From Agaribacterium haliotis (lineage in GTDB: Bacteria; Pseudomonadota; Gammaproteobacteria; Pseudomonadales; Cellvibrionaceae), in the NCBI RefSeq assembly GCF_002312815.1, contig NZ_NKQJ01000008.1:124001-188000 (forward strand): DNA of 64,000 nt, in the 5' to 3' direction. A model generated the notes under the pieces. It had not been told where the DNA came from. It saw only the letters and a list, made by a program, of their open reading frames with translations, and made no database searches. Shown piece by piece: positions 39,610-51,982 of the stretch (its first letter is position 1; each line of letters opens with the position of its first letter). Both the position numbers and the translations under genes were made by a program.

Positions 39610-40320
39610 AACCGTGTTTCCCAAGGGACCAATGTTGCTGCCAGTTTTGATTTTGCTCTTCGCTTAGGGCGAGTGCAAGTTTGTGTTCAAACTCCGCTCT
39701 ATCGAGTTCACTGGCGCCAAAGCTGGCCAGATAGCTGGTGTGTACCTGGCAGTCTATGAGCTTGAAATTCCAGCGTTGCAGCTGGATCAGCAGCGATGCA
39801 AACGCGAGCTTTGATGCGCCGCTGCGGCGTGAAAACATCGACTCGCCAAAAAAAACAGAACCCAGTGCGAGGCCGTATAGCCCGCCAACAAGCTCGCCAT
39901 CACGCCAGGCTTCGACGCTGTGGGCGAGGCCCTGCTGGTGCAGTTTGCTGTATGCGCTTAGCATCGAGTCGGTGATCCAGGTGCCGTCTTGCCCCGGTCG
40001 GTCTATATCGGCGCAATGCATCATCACTTGCTCAAAAGCAGAATCAACTTTAATGCTGAACGGTTGTTTGCGGGCGAGTTTTTTTAAGCTTCGGTTAAGG
40101 TGGGCAGCCTTGGGTGCAAGGCACATGCGCGGAGATGGGCTCCACCACAATATGGGTTGGCCGTCTTCAAACCACGGGAAGATACCGCGGCGGTAAGCCG
40201 CAACTAGAGTTTCAGGCTTAAGATTGCCACCTGCGGCAAGAAGACCGTTTGGCTCCTCTAGCGCCAGGTGGCTGGGCGGAAAGGCTGGATGCTTATCATC
40301 CAGCCAAAGCAGGGCGCTCA

Positions 40321-40321
<1 letters not shown>
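39593..40321 (-). CDS. aat: Leucyl/phenylalanyl-tRNA-protein transferase
   Basis: Adds Leu or Phe to N-terminal Lys, Arg or Met, making primary N-degrons. The 242-residue protein has FPPSHLALEEPNGLLAAGG, YRRGIFPWFEDGQPILWWSPSPR and GELVGGLYGLALGSVFFGESMFS, the standard signatures. The GTG start overlaps the trxB stop (TAGTG), and its 3' end overlaps bpt, so trxB-aat-bpt are one coupled unit. Together with clpS and clpA it forms the bacterial N-end rule pathway. Confidence 0.97.
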
Positions 40322-41280
<959 letters not shown>

Positions 41281-41367
41281 TCAGCAGGAAAAATCAGCGC
41301 AGAGTTTAAAGTATTTGTAGAGGCTCTCCTATGAGCTAGCGTAAATAATGCCGATAGCTACACACTA

Positions 41368-42363
41368 TTAACCGATATTTTGATGGCTAAAGTCGACAGT
41401 GCTGTGCTCTCTGTGTTTATCGGCGCGGCGCAAGCAGTTTCTCGGGCTTTCGTCCGGCTCGCGCTCGGCCACACCGATGCTCAGTTCGAAGTTGACGTCC
41501 TGCTGGATCTGGCTGTGTTCGACCAGGGTCTTTATACGCTTGGCAAACTGTTTGCTCTCTTCAAGGGCGAGCTGAATGGGCAGCACCACAAACTTCGAGC
41601 GACTGATGCGGTAGAGCCGCTCGCCGCTGTGCAGCTGTGTGCGCACTAAGTCGCTCAGGTGGATCAGTGCTTCGTCGACGCTCAGGTGGCCGAGTTGAGC
41701 ATTCATGCGCTCAAAGTCCTCAAGCTCAAACAGTACGATAGAGAGCTGCTCTTTATTTGGCGGCGCGAGCGCCAGTTCCTGCAGGGCCTGCTCAAAACTT
41801 CGGCGATTGAAACAGTTGGTCAGTGGGTCTTTGTAGCTGAGTTCTTCGAGCTGCTCGGTTTGGTAGCGGTTGCGCATCACAAACAGCATGGTAAAGGCGT
41901 TAGTGACGATAAACGTAACAAGATAGGCGCCCAGGGTACTGCCGTCCACTTGATTGCTGATCAGACTGATAATGCTCAAGCCCGCCGCGCTTGAGCTCAG
42001 CAGGGCCCACTGCGGTTGAATTAAATAATAAACTCCGATGGAGCACGGAAAGCTCCATATTAGCTGGTCCGGGCCTTTTATGGCGACGGTGAGAATCTGG
42101 CTGACAATTAGCAGGCTGGCAAGAATAAGGCTGGCAAGTTCGGTGCGCCGCGCCCGGTAAACGTATAAAAACAAGCCCAGCATGGCGATCATGACAAAAC
42201 AATCAAACAGCGCAATCGCCCAGTCGCCTTCGAGAAAACGGTGAATGGTAAAGGGCAGCACGCCGAGCGCGCCTGCCAGGCAAATACCGAGAATGACCCA
42301 CTCTCTTGTGTCGCGGTCTATTAAATGGGCGCTTTTCATGCCCTGTTTATATTTGTTGTTCAT
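41368..42363 (-). CDS. Membrane protein with degenerate GGDEF domain
   Basis: A 331-residue protein. Residues 21-165 contain about six hydrophobic helices, then a GGDEF domain starts at YKDPLTNCFNRRSFE (177-191). The active-site loop that should read GGDEF is SRSKF at 254-258, in LYRISRSKFVVLP, and the upstream metal-site Asp is in FELEDFERMNAQLG with Glu. With both catalytic features changed it should not make cyclic di-GMP; an I-site RxxD is not seen. It may sense a ligand or partner through the membrane part. It is divergent from ftsK. Confidence 0.88.
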   Translation of the reverse strand: MNNKYKQGMKSAHLIDRDTREWVILGICLAGALGVLPFTIHRFLEGDWAIALFDCFVMIAMLGLFLYVYRARRTELASLILASLLIVSQILTVAIKGPDQLIWSFPCSIGVYYLIQPQWALLSSSAAGLSIISLISNQVDGSTLGAYLVTFIVTNAFTMLFVMRNRYQTEQLEELSYKDPLTNCFNRRSFEQALQELALAPPNKEQLSIVLFELEDFERMNAQLGHLSVDEALIHLSDLVRTQLHSGERLYRISRSKFVVLPIQLALEESKQFAKRIKTLVEHSQIQQDVNFELSIGVAEREPDESPRNCLRRADKHREHSTVDFSHQNIG

Positions 42364-42487
42364 CTGTAAACCTTTGTCAGCCGCTGCTGGGCTGTAACTC
42401 GGCTCGTTTGCACAGATATGTCGTCGGGGAGTTGAAGCGCCGCGACGGACTCTCTATGATCACGCGCATATATTTGGGGGATGTGTT

Positions 42488-44842
42488 TTGACAGAACAAG
42501 CGAAGACGGAGCTTGCACCTGCCGCGGCCAAGGTCGCCGGTGCGCTCAGCACGCGCATTGCACGAGAAGGACTACTTATCGCATTGATAACGGTCTTTGC
42601 TTATCTGACTGTGGCCTTGCTCAGTTACAGCGAACACGACCCGGGGTGGTCAAAAACCGGTAGCAGTGCGCAAGTGAAAAACGCCGTCGGCCCGGCCGGG
42701 GCCTGGGTCGCCGATGTAGCTCTGTCACTATTTGGCAATATTGCCTATTTATTCCCTCTGTTATTACTTTACCAGATATGGCACCAACTAAGGGAGCGTG
42801 AAAACTGGCGTTTTGACCCCTTACTTTTTGCGGTTAAATCGCTTGGCCTGATCTTGGTGATGGTTGCAGCCTGCGGCATCGCCGTGATCCAGGCGGGCAC
42901 CGAGAGCGATTATTTGCCGTTCTCTGTTGGCGGCTGGCTCGGTTTGGAAATTGCCTCGGCGATGGGGGCGAGTTTTGGTTATCTCGGCTCGGCAATGCTG
43001 TTGCTGGCAATGCTGTTATTTGGCTTAACCATCTTTATTGAGATCAGCTGGTTTGCGGTGATGGATGCCATCGGCGCATTTGTGCTCAAAGCCGTCGCGC
43101 GAGGCAAATTGTGGCTCAAAAAGCGGCGCTTGCAACAAGCCGAGAAAAAACAGGTGGCCGCAGTCGTCGAACAGCGCCGCGAGGCGGTCAAAGAAGTTAA
43201 AAAAGAAGCTAAAAAGCGCAAACCACCCAAAATTAAAACCCCGAGAATTGAGCCTAAGGTCAGCGCCCGGGCCGCAGCTGAAAAACAGCAAAACCTTTTT
43301 GATGATGCACCGGTGGAAGGCGAGTTGCCGCCGATCGCGCTGCTTGAGCCTGCCGATCCAAGCACCAAAAAAGGTTATAGCGAAGAGAGCCTCGAGGCAA
43401 TGTCGCGCCTGCTCGAGCTCAAACTCAAAGATTTTGGGGTTGTGGTTGAAGTGGTCGGGGTCTTGCCTGGCCCGGTGGTTACACGCTTTGAGCTTCAGCC
43501 TGCACCGGGCGTGAAAGCCAGCCGAATTACCAATTTGAGTTCCGATTTAGCCCGCTCGCTGGCAGTTAGTGCGGTGCGTGTCGTCGAGGTGATTCAGGGC
43601 AAGTCGGTTGTCGGTATTGAAATCCCCAACGAACACCGTGAGATGGTGCGCCTGTCAGAGGTGATTGCCTCGGAGGACTATGAGAAATCCAAGTCGGCGC
43701 TGACGCTTGCGCTCGGCCACGATATCAGCGGCCAACCCGTTATTGCCGATCTCGCCAAAATGCCTCATCTATTAGTTGCCGGTACCACAGGCTCGGGCAA
43801 GTCAGTGGGTGTCAACTCCATGCTGGTGAGCATGCTGTACAAGTCGGGGCCCGAAGATGTGCGCCTGATGCTGGTCGACCCTAAGATGCTCGAGCTCAGT
43901 GTCTACGAGGGCATTCCCCACTTGTTGGCACCGGTTATTACCGACATGAAAGAGGCCGCGACCGGCCTGCGCTGGTGCGTTGGCGAAATGGAGCGGCGTT
44001 ACAAGCTGATGGCAGCGCTCGGCGTGCGCAATATTGCCGGCTACAACAAAAAAATTCGCGAAGCCAAAAAAGCCGGGGAAGAAATTAAAGACCCGCTTTA
44101 TGTGGCCATGGATGAGGGGGTTAGTGGCGCCGAGGGCTTTGAGCCACCGGTACTGGATACGCTGCCGTTTATTGTTGTGGTGATCGATGAATTTGCCGAT
44201 ATGATGATGATTGTCGGCAAAAAGGTCGAGCAGTTGATTGCGCGCATCGCCCAGAAGGCAAGGGCAGCTGGCATACACTTGGTGCTGGCAACCCAGCGGC
44301 CGTCGGTTGATGTAATCACCGGTTTGATCAAAGCGAATGTGCCGACCCGCATGGCGTTTCAGGTCAGCTCCAAAATTGACTCGCGAACCATTCTCGATCA
44401 AGGCGGTGCCGAGCAGTTGCTCGGTCACGGCGATATGCTGTTCTTGCCGCCAGGTACGGCGCACACCGTTCGTGTGCACGGTGCTTTTATCGACGATCAC
44501 GAAGTGCACAAGGTTGTGGCCGACTGGAAAAAGCGCGGCGAGCCCAATTATTTGGATGAGATCTTCAGCGAAGAAGTTGAAGCGATCCCTGTTCCCGGGT
44601 TCAGCAGCTCGGACGACGGCGCATCCGGAGGCGATGACGAAAGTGACCCCCTGTACGATCAGGCGCTTGAGTTTGTCACAGAGACACGCAAGGCCAGTAT
44701 CAGCTCGGTGCAGCGCAAGTTGCGCATTGGCTACAACCGCGCGGCAAGGCTGATTGAACAGATGGAAAGTTCCGGTGTCGTAAGCCCTATGGGCGCCAAC
44801 GGTAATCGGGAAGTTTTGGCGCCCCCACCGCCAAAGCGTTAA
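42488..44842 (+). CDS. ftsK: DNA translocase FtsK
   Basis: The septum-located DNA pump that resolves chromosomes at division, 784 residues. Four N-terminal membrane helices (about 30-195) are followed by a short basic linker (about 200-270) and the motor with Walker [11 protein letters not shown] and Walker [15 protein letters not shown]. The C-terminal winged helix ([41 protein letters not shown]) is the gamma domain that reads KOPS sites. The TTG start at 42488 is supported by GGGGG seven to eight bases upstream. The linker is much shorter than in E. coli FtsK, like Pseudomonas. Confidence 0.95.
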   Translation: MTEQAKTELAPAAAKVAGALSTRIAREGLLIALITVFAYLTVALLSYSEHDPGWSKTGSSAQVKNAVGPAGAWVADVALSLFGNIAYLFPLLLLYQIWHQLRERENWRFDPLLFAVKSLGLILVMVAACGIAVIQAGTESDYLPFSVGGWLGLEIASAMGASFGYLGSAMLLLAMLLFGLTIFIEISWFAVMDAIGAFVLKAVARGKLWLKKRRLQQAEKKQVAAVVEQRREAVKEVKKEAKKRKPPKIKTPRIEPKVSARAAAEKQQNLFDDAPVEGELPPIALLEPADPSTKKGYSEESLEAMSRLLELKLKDFGVVVEVVGVLPGPVVTRFELQPAPGVKASRITNLSSDLARSLAVSAVRVVEVIQGKSVVGIEIPNEHREMVRLSEVIASEDYEKSKSALTLALGHDISGQPVIADLAKMPHLLVAGTTGSGKSVGVNSMLVSMLYKSGPEDVRLMLVDPKMLELSVYEGIPHLLAPVITDMKEAATGLRWCVGEMERRYKLMAALGVRNIAGYNKKIREAKKAGEEIKDPLYVAMDEGVSGAEGFEPPVLDTLPFIVVVIDEFADMMMIVGKKVEQLIARIAQKARAAGIHLVLATQRPSVDVITGLIKANVPTRMAFQVSSKIDSRTILDQGGAEQLLGHGDMLFLPPGTAHTVRVHGAFIDDHEVHKVVADWKKRGEPNYLDEIFSEEVEAIPVPGFSSSDDGASGGDDESDPLYDQALEFVTETRKASISSVQRKLRIGYNRAARLIEQMESSGVVSPMGANGNREVLAPPPPKR

Positions 44843-44867
44843 AGCACAGTGTTTGGAAATGCTTAAT

Positions 44868-45530
44868 ATGTATAAAAACTCAGGTCTTTTAGGTTTTTGT
44901 TCTGCACAGTTGGCGCTGTTCGCGCTCGCTGTATTCACCGCCGCCAGTGCCGGCGCGGATGGTGTCAGTAAAGCCACCAATGCGCTCTATGAGCGACTTA
45001 GTTCAGTGCAGTCGCTGAGCGCTGATTTTGAGCAAAAGGTGCACGACCACGCCGGCTGGCTCGTTGCCGAACAGCTCGGCCAGTTGCAATTAAAACGCCC
45101 AGCCATGCTGCGCTGGCACTGTCGCGAGCCGCAAGAGCAACTGGTTGTCGGCGACGGCGCTAAAATATGGCTCTACGACCCCGACCTTGAGCAGGTGAGT
45201 ATCTACAAAAGTGCGGCGATGCTTGAAGGTCCGATGACGATGCTGGCGCAGAGCAAAGAACAGTTGGCCGAGCAGTTTGCCATTGCTGAAGAAGAGTGCG
45301 AATTGCAAGCATGCTTTTTACTTGTGCCGAGAAGCACAGAAAAAAACGCCGCCTTCAGTTCGCTTCGTTTTGACTTTGATGACAGCGGCCTAAAACGTAT
45401 CGAGATGCAAGACCGCATGCGCCAGCGCACTGAAACAGTTTTAAGCGATAGAGCTTTCAATGGCGCTATGGACGAGACCCTGTTTAATTTTGTTGTGCCC
45501 GAGGGGGTCGACGTCGTCGTCAATGACTGA
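44868..45530 (+). CDS. lolA: Outer-membrane lipoprotein carrier LolA
   Basis: A periplasmic chaperone carrying lipoproteins to LolB, 220 residues. A signal peptide (hydrophobic LALFALAVFTAASAGA) precedes the mature LYERLSSVQSLSADFEQKVHD. RPAMLRWHCREPQEQLVVGDGAKIWLYDPDLEQV is the conserved core. I favour ATG 44868, ten bases after a GGA; ATG 44859 and TTG 44853 are also in frame. It overlaps rarA by eight bases. It would serve the lipoproteins encoded at 52-55 kb, among others. Confidence 0.93.
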   Translation: MYKNSGLLGFCSAQLALFALAVFTAASAGADGVSKATNALYERLSSVQSLSADFEQKVHDHAGWLVAEQLGQLQLKRPAMLRWHCREPQEQLVVGDGAKIWLYDPDLEQVSIYKSAAMLEGPMTMLAQSKEQLAEQFAIAEEECELQACFLLVPRSTEKNAAFSSLRFDFDDSGLKRIEMQDRMRQRTETVLSDRAFNGAMDETLFNFVVPEGVDVVVND

Positions 45531-46854
45531 TCTTTTTGACAGCCAAGCCAGCGCCTTGCAAGCAGCGCCGTTGGCTGCGCGCATGCGCCCGCAAACACTC
45601 GAGCAATACCTGGGGCAACAGCACTTACTTGGGCGCGGGCGAGCGCTGCGCAAAGTGCTCGAGCAGAATCAACCGCATTCGATGCTGTTGTGGGGGCCGC
45701 CCGGCGTCGGCAAAACCACCTTGGCGCGTCTGCTGGCAAACGAAATCGACGCGCAGTTTTTATCTGTGTCGGCGGTGCTAAGTGGCGTCAAAGAGCTGCG
45801 CTCGGCAATAGAGCAGGCCAAGCAGTACCGTATTGCCAATAACAAGCGCAGCATTCTTTTTGTCGATGAGGTTCACCGTTTTAACAAGGCCCAGCAAGAT
45901 GCCTTTTTGCCCTATGTTGAGGATGGCACGGTCATTTTTGTCGGTGCGACCACTGAAAATCCAAGCTTTGAAGTCAACAATGCGCTGCTGTCACGCTGTC
46001 GCACCTATGTGTTAAAAGCACTGGATGATGCCGCTCTGAAAACACTGGTTGTGCAGGCGCTGGCGGATGTTGAGCGCGGCCTCGGTGAGCGCCAGTTAAG
46101 CATCGCCGACGAAGCCCTTGAGTGCTTGGTCAAAAGTAGCGGCGGCGATGCCAGAGCCTGTTTAAATGTGCTTGAAATAGCCAGTGACCTGGTCGATGAC
46201 GCTGCCGAAATTGGTTTAGAGGAGCTCGCTGACGTGATCGGCGATGGCCTGCGCATGTTTGATAAGGGCGGCGATATTTTTTACGAGCAGATCTCTGCTC
46301 TGCACAAAAGTGTGCGCGGTTCCGATGCGGATGCCTCGCTTTTTTGGATGATGGCGATGCTCGATGGCGGCTGTGATCCACTTTATGTGGCAAGGCGTTT
46401 ATTGCGCATTGCATCGGAAGATATTGGCAATGCCGATCCCAGGGCTTTACAGCTTTGTTTAAATGCCTGGGATGTACAAGAGCGCCTCGGCAGCCCCGAG
46501 GGCGAGCTGGCGCTTGCCCAGGCGGTGCTTTATCTCGCAGCGGCGCCAAAGAGTAATGCTGTGTATAATGCTTTCAAATCCGCGCGAGCAGACATCCACC
46601 AAAGCCCCGGCTTTGATGTGCCGGTGCACTTGCGCAATGCCCCCAGTAAGCTGATGAAAGAGCTCGGTTACGGCCGCGAGTATCGCTATGCCCACAACGA
46701 GCCGGGCGCGTTTGCCGCTGGCGAGTTTTATTTTCCCGATGGCTGGGAAGAGCGCAGCTATTATCAGCCGGTGGAGCGGGGCCTGGAAATAAAAATTTCT
46801 GAAAAAATGCGTTCTCTGCGTGAATTAAATCACAAGGCTCGTTCGAATAGTTAA
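45523..46854 (+). CDS. rarA: Replication-associated recombination protein RarA (MgsA)
   Basis: An AAA+ ATPase of 443 residues acting at stalled forks. Walker A GPPGVGKTT, Walker B ILFVDEVHRFNKAQQDAFLP, and sensor GATTENPSFEVN are present, followed by the helical tetramerisation domain (SALHKSVRGSDADASLFWM, GGCDPLYVARRL). The start at ATG 45523 (MTDLFDSQA) overlaps lolA; earlier in-frame codons lie inside lolA. Confidence 0.96.
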   Translation: MTDLFDSQASALQAAPLAARMRPQTLEQYLGQQHLLGRGRALRKVLEQNQPHSMLLWGPPGVGKTTLARLLANEIDAQFLSVSAVLSGVKELRSAIEQAKQYRIANNKRSILFVDEVHRFNKAQQDAFLPYVEDGTVIFVGATTENPSFEVNNALLSRCRTYVLKALDDAALKTLVVQALADVERGLGERQLSIADEALECLVKSSGGDARACLNVLEIASDLVDDAAEIGLEELADVIGDGLRMFDKGGDIFYEQISALHKSVRGSDADASLFWMMAMLDGGCDPLYVARRLLRIASEDIGNADPRALQLCLNAWDVQERLGSPEGELALAQAVLYLAAAPKSNAVYNAFKSARADIHQSPGFDVPVHLRNAPSKLMKELGYGREYRYAHNEPGAFAAGEFYFPDGWEERSYYQPVERGLEIKISEKMRSLRELNHKARSNS

Positions 46855-46863
46855 GGAGTGTTT

Positions 46864-48529
<1,666 letters not shown>

Positions 48530-48554
48530 CGCTGTTTACACCTTGGCTTTTCTA

Positions 48555-48583
48555 AACTTGCCCGGCTTTTTGCCGGGCAAGTT
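48555..48583 (+). terminator. Strong hairpin after serS
   Basis: AACTTGCCCGGC pairs perfectly with GCCGGGCAAGTT around a TTTTT loop, 25 bases after the serS stop. There is no T tract behind it, so it may act as an mRNA end or a processing signal. Confidence 0.6.
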
Positions 48584-48663
48584 CATTTGGCAGGCGCTAA
48601 GCTGCTAGTGGTTATGATTGCAGGCAACGTTGCGTATTTGCCTGCGCGGTAAGAGGCTGAACT

Positions 48664-50058
48664 ATGGATTATTTCCCGTTATTTTTTAAGCTCGACGGCA
48701 GAAAAGCGTTACTTGTCGGCGGTGGCGACGTCGCGCTGCGCAAAGCCCGCTTGCTTTGCCGAGCTGGCGCTCAAGTCGATTTACTCGCTGAACAATCTTT
48801 GCCAGAGGTAACCGCTTTATGTAAACAAAGTGGTGGTCAGCTGCTTGTTCAGCCCTGGTCTGAAGCAGCGGTTAATTTAAATGAGTATGTGCTGGTTGTT
48901 GCCGCAACAGACGATGAAGCTGTTAACCAAGAGCTCTCGGTGCTGTGTCAGCAGAGAAATTTACCGGTGAATGTGGTCGATAACCCCGAGTTATGCACCG
49001 TGATTACGCCGGCCATTATCGATCGCAGCCCATTGATGATTGCTGTGGCGAGCGGTGGCCAGGCACCGGTGCTGGCTCGCAAAGTAAAATCGCTGATAGA
49101 GACGCTGATCCCAGGTTCCTACGGCAAGCTCGCACAATTTGCCGCGGGCTTTCGCGATCGGATTAAACAGGGCGTGCCCGATATGGAGCTGCGCCGGCGC
49201 TTTTGGGAGAATTGCTTAACCGGAGACATCGCTGAAAAAGTACTTGCCGGCAATGAAGAGCAAGCCGAGCAGCAGCTGCTTGCCGACCTGGCACAGCAAA
49301 AAGTCGAGCGCGGCGGAGAGGTCTATCTTGTCGGTGCTGGCCCGGGTGATCCGGATTTGCTGACATTTAAAGCGTTGCGCCTGATGCAAAAGGCGGAAGT
49401 CGTACTCTACGACAGGCTTGTGACTCAGCCTATTCTCGACATGGTTCGCAAAGATGCGGACTTTATTTATGTTGGCAAGCAGCGGGCCGAGCACGCTGTT
49501 CCACAAAAGCGCATTAATGAAATGCTGCTCGAATACGCTCAGCAGGGCAAACGTGTGCTGCGTTTAAAAGGTGGTGACCCGTTTATCTTTGGCCGCGGCG
49601 CGGAAGAAATCGAGCTGTTAAGCGAGCACAATGTCGCTTTTCAGGTGGTGCCGGGCATTACTGCAGCTTCCGGTTGCGCAAGTTATGCGGGCATTCCATT
49701 GACGCATCGTGATTTTAGCCAGAGCGTACGTTTTATTACCGGGCATGTAAAAGATGGTGTACTCGACTTTCGCTGGAAAGAGTTTGTTGAAGACAGTCAG
49801 ACGCTGGTGTTTTATATGGGCTTGACTGGTTTGGCGCAAATCTGCTCAAAACTTATTGAGCACGGTAAGGATGCGCAAACACCCGCGGCTCTGGTTGAGC
49901 GCGGCACACAACCTGATCAGCGTGTGCACTTGGGCTGCCTTGAAAATCTGCAGCAAATTGTTGAGGAAAAAGAAGTACACGCACCAACCTTGCTTATTAT
50001 CGGCGGTGTCGTATCGCTGGCTAACAAGCTCGCCTGGTATCAAAGTAGTGCTGAATAA
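48664..50058 (+). CDS. cysG: Sirohaem synthase (CysG, fused)
   Basis: A two-module enzyme of 464 residues making sirohaem for sulfite and nitrite reductases. The N-terminal precorrin-2 dehydrogenase/ferrochelatase (about 1-200) has the NAD site LLVGGGDVALRKA. The C-terminal uroporphyrinogen-III methyltransferase (from about 215) has VYLVGAGPGDPDLLTFKALR, RLKGGDPFIFGRGAEE and VPGITAASGCASYAGIPLTHR. All modules look intact. Confidence 0.97.
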   Translation: MDYFPLFFKLDGRKALLVGGGDVALRKARLLCRAGAQVDLLAEQSLPEVTALCKQSGGQLLVQPWSEAAVNLNEYVLVVAATDDEAVNQELSVLCQQRNLPVNVVDNPELCTVITPAIIDRSPLMIAVASGGQAPVLARKVKSLIETLIPGSYGKLAQFAAGFRDRIKQGVPDMELRRRFWENCLTGDIAEKVLAGNEEQAEQQLLADLAQQKVERGGEVYLVGAGPGDPDLLTFKALRLMQKAEVVLYDRLVTQPILDMVRKDADFIYVGKQRAEHAVPQKRINEMLLEYAQQGKRVLRLKGGDPFIFGRGAEEIELLSEHNVAFQVVPGITAASGCASYAGIPLTHRDFSQSVRFITGHVKDGVLDFRWKEFVEDSQTLVFYMGLTGLAQICSKLIEHGKDAQTPAALVERGTQPDQRVHLGCLENLQQIVEEKEVHAPTLLIIGGVVSLANKLAWYQSSAE

Positions 50059-50073
50059 AGGCAGTGCAAACAA

Positions 50074-50103
50074 AAGCAGCGCTGATTAAAACCAGCGCTG
50101 CTT
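50074..50103. terminator. Bidirectional terminator between cysG and the beta-helix gene
   Basis: AAGCAGCGCTG pairs with CAGCGCTGCTT over an ATTAAAAC loop, an 11-bp stem between two convergent genes. T content after the plus-strand stem is moderate. Confidence 0.75.
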
Positions 50104-50120
50104 GTTGTAGATGGCTGCTT

Positions 50121-51500
50121 TTATAGCGCTTCGGCGTAACTTTGTAGCTGCCCGTTGTTATCGTAATAATAGGTTTGTGGCGCCTTGCTGCCGGTGCCAC
50201 TAAATACCCACCACTGGGCAAATTTTAAATTGCTGTTTGACCAGGCACTGCTGTTGCTTTGCGCGCCTGGAACATTGTGCAGTACTGCGTTGATGCCCCA
50301 GCTATCCGTGCTTTGGAAGTTGTTTGCATTGGTGTTGCTAATCACCAAGTTTTTGTAGCCGGATGCAAAAAAGACGTTTCTGCCGATACCTGTCACGGTA
50401 TTGTTGTCGAAAGTAATATTGCTTGATGCCTGAGCGGCGTTAAGTGGCGCGCCGTGATCGTTGTAGGGCAGTACGGTGAAGGCGTTGGCAAAGTTCCCGC
50501 TGGTACCGACATGGATTTGATTGCGCTTTATCACAATATTATTGGCGTTGTGCTCAATGTTGATGCCAGCGCTAAATTCGCCTTCGTTGCCGTAGCTTGA
50601 CACATAATTGCCTTCAACATGCAGGTTGGCAACGGTAGCCATGGCGATGCCAAACTCTCGTGCGTTGTATATTTTGTTGTAGTTAATATTTGAGCCGGGC
50701 TCAAAGTAGCTGGCTTTGTCTTTGATATCTTTGCGAATCTGCGCGTAGTGATCAGGGAAGCTCGGCGCGACATAGGGGAAGCCGTCATTGCCGGCGTCTA
50801 TACTTATGCCGAGTCGAATATTATTGCCGTGAAACTGGTTGTGCGCGATGTTTAACTTGCCCGCGTAAAGGCGATCGCCTAGCTGCCACTGGGCCCGGTA
50901 AACATCCCTTAGCAGCTCTATGCCTCGATTGACGCGATTGAAACTGTTGTAGCTGATGTTTAAATTTTGCGGAATGATGCCCACAGAGCTTATGCCTATA
51001 GCGCTGTCAATTAAATTGCAGTCATAGATATTAAAATAGTTTGGGTTAAAGCCTGCGTGGGTTGCCGGTAGGTTAATTAAAGCACTGTTGGAGCTGTCCC
51101 ACTTGGCGTACTTAGCCAGTTGCACGTTGCTGTTTTGGCCAATGCCCTGAAGCGTTAAATTGTGTAGGGTCACACCGTGATATTGAACATTAATCATCGG
51201 TGCAGAAAAATCCCAGTTGTAACGCTTTAATGTACTTTGCCGTTGTGTGTCGGCACCTTTGATGGTGACCTTGCTTTGAATGTTGATGGTTTTGCTCAGA
51301 TAAATCGTTCCGCTGACGACAATGGTGTCGCTCTGATCTCGATCAACGTAGGCGCGATTCAATGCGTCGAGCAATGATGCTTCGTTGTTAACCCAATACG
51401 TTGCGGCGTGAATGCTAGAGTTAAGACCAAGCAGCAGTAAGGTTTTTAAAGTTAAAGTAATGACGAGCTTAACAGCAGAATAAGTCTCGCTTTTTTTCAT
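50121..51500 (-). CDS. Secreted right-handed parallel beta-helix protein
   Basis: A 459-residue exported protein. A signal peptide (LVITLTLKTLLLLGLNSSIHAA, read as two parts) precedes mature ATYWVNNEASLLDALNRAY. The rest is a series of short Asn-rich strands (for example NLNISYNSFN, KLNIAHNQFHGN, NINYNKIYNAREFGIAM, NIVIKRNQIHVG, NITFDNNTVTGIG) spaced 20-35 residues, typical of PbH1 parallel beta-helix coils in pectate lyases, alginate lyases and related proteins. I cannot assign catalytic residues or a lyase family. It ends in a Tyr/Asn-rich segment. GAGGGA is its ribosome site. Confidence 0.8.
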   Translation of the reverse strand: MKKSETYSAVKLVITLTLKTLLLLGLNSSIHAATYWVNNEASLLDALNRAYVDRDQSDTIVVSGTIYLSKTINIQSKVTIKGADTQRQSTLKRYNWDFSAPMINVQYHGVTLHNLTLQGIGQNSNVQLAKYAKWDSSNSALINLPATHAGFNPNYFNIYDCNLIDSAIGISSVGIIPQNLNISYNSFNRVNRGIELLRDVYRAQWQLGDRLYAGKLNIAHNQFHGNNIRLGISIDAGNDGFPYVAPSFPDHYAQIRKDIKDKASYFEPGSNINYNKIYNAREFGIAMATVANLHVEGNYVSSYGNEGEFSAGINIEHNANNIVIKRNQIHVGTSGNFANAFTVLPYNDHGAPLNAAQASSNITFDNNTVTGIGRNVFFASGYKNLVISNTNANNFQSTDSWGINAVLHNVPGAQSNSSAWSNSNLKFAQWWVFSGTGSKAPQTYYYDNNGQLQSYAEAL

Positions 51501-51620
51501 AAATAATCCCTCAAATTTGTGCTTTAAATAGGCGCGTTTTCAGTGAGCCGCTTGTACGGATGAGTACTTAGACAGTGACGACTGCTTTTACGCGACCTGG
51601 TGATAGTTGGCCGGCGGCCA

Positions 51621-51635
51621 TGCCAAGCTTTGGCA
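51621..51635. promoter_or_regulatory. Palindrome upstream of the beta-helix gene, possible operator
   Basis: TGCCAAGCTTTGGCA is a 6-3-6 inverted repeat about 120 bases before the minus-strand start and 350 before the lipoprotein operon. A further TTGGC/GCCAA pair overlaps it. It could bind a LacI- or TetR-type regulator, but none is encoded nearby. Confidence 0.35.
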
Positions 51636-51882
51636 CTGTCGCCAGTACTGACCTTAAAGTAAGGTGTGTTACAGTTTACGTTTAGTGTGTGACTGGTTTC
51701 GCGTATTGATGTATTTGGTGCCGCATTGTGCCGAATATTTGAGCGGGTTCTCGCTTGCTTTTGTCTTGCTTATAGCTGCTGTTGTCGGCTGGAGAGTGTC
51801 GAGGGCTTGTTTTTCAATTAAGCACTGGTTGTTATTTGTTTGTAACAATATGTAACTTGCGATAGGTGCCTGGAGGATGCGG

Positions 51883-51912
51883 GTGACGCCGCTTCTCAAA
51901 GTCGCCTATACT
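51883..51912 (+). promoter_or_regulatory. Possible promoter of the lipoprotein operon
   Basis: GTGACG (51883-51888) and TATACT (51907-51912) are 18 bp apart, about 70 bases before the first ATG. The match at -35 is partial. The rest of the 51.5-51.98 kb gap shows only the palindrome at 51621. Confidence 0.5.
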
Positions 51913-51982
51913 GGTCGCCGCTTTATCAAAAAATGAAATCGGGCCACAGGTCTCTTCTGGATTGCAAATTAGCGAGGATGCT

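Noticed and set aside
43802-44980. A 392-codon open frame on the minus strand
   Set aside because: It lies opposite the conserved FtsK motor and the lolA start, and its translation is low in family features (many His/Asn, no domain). A shadow of strong codon bias.
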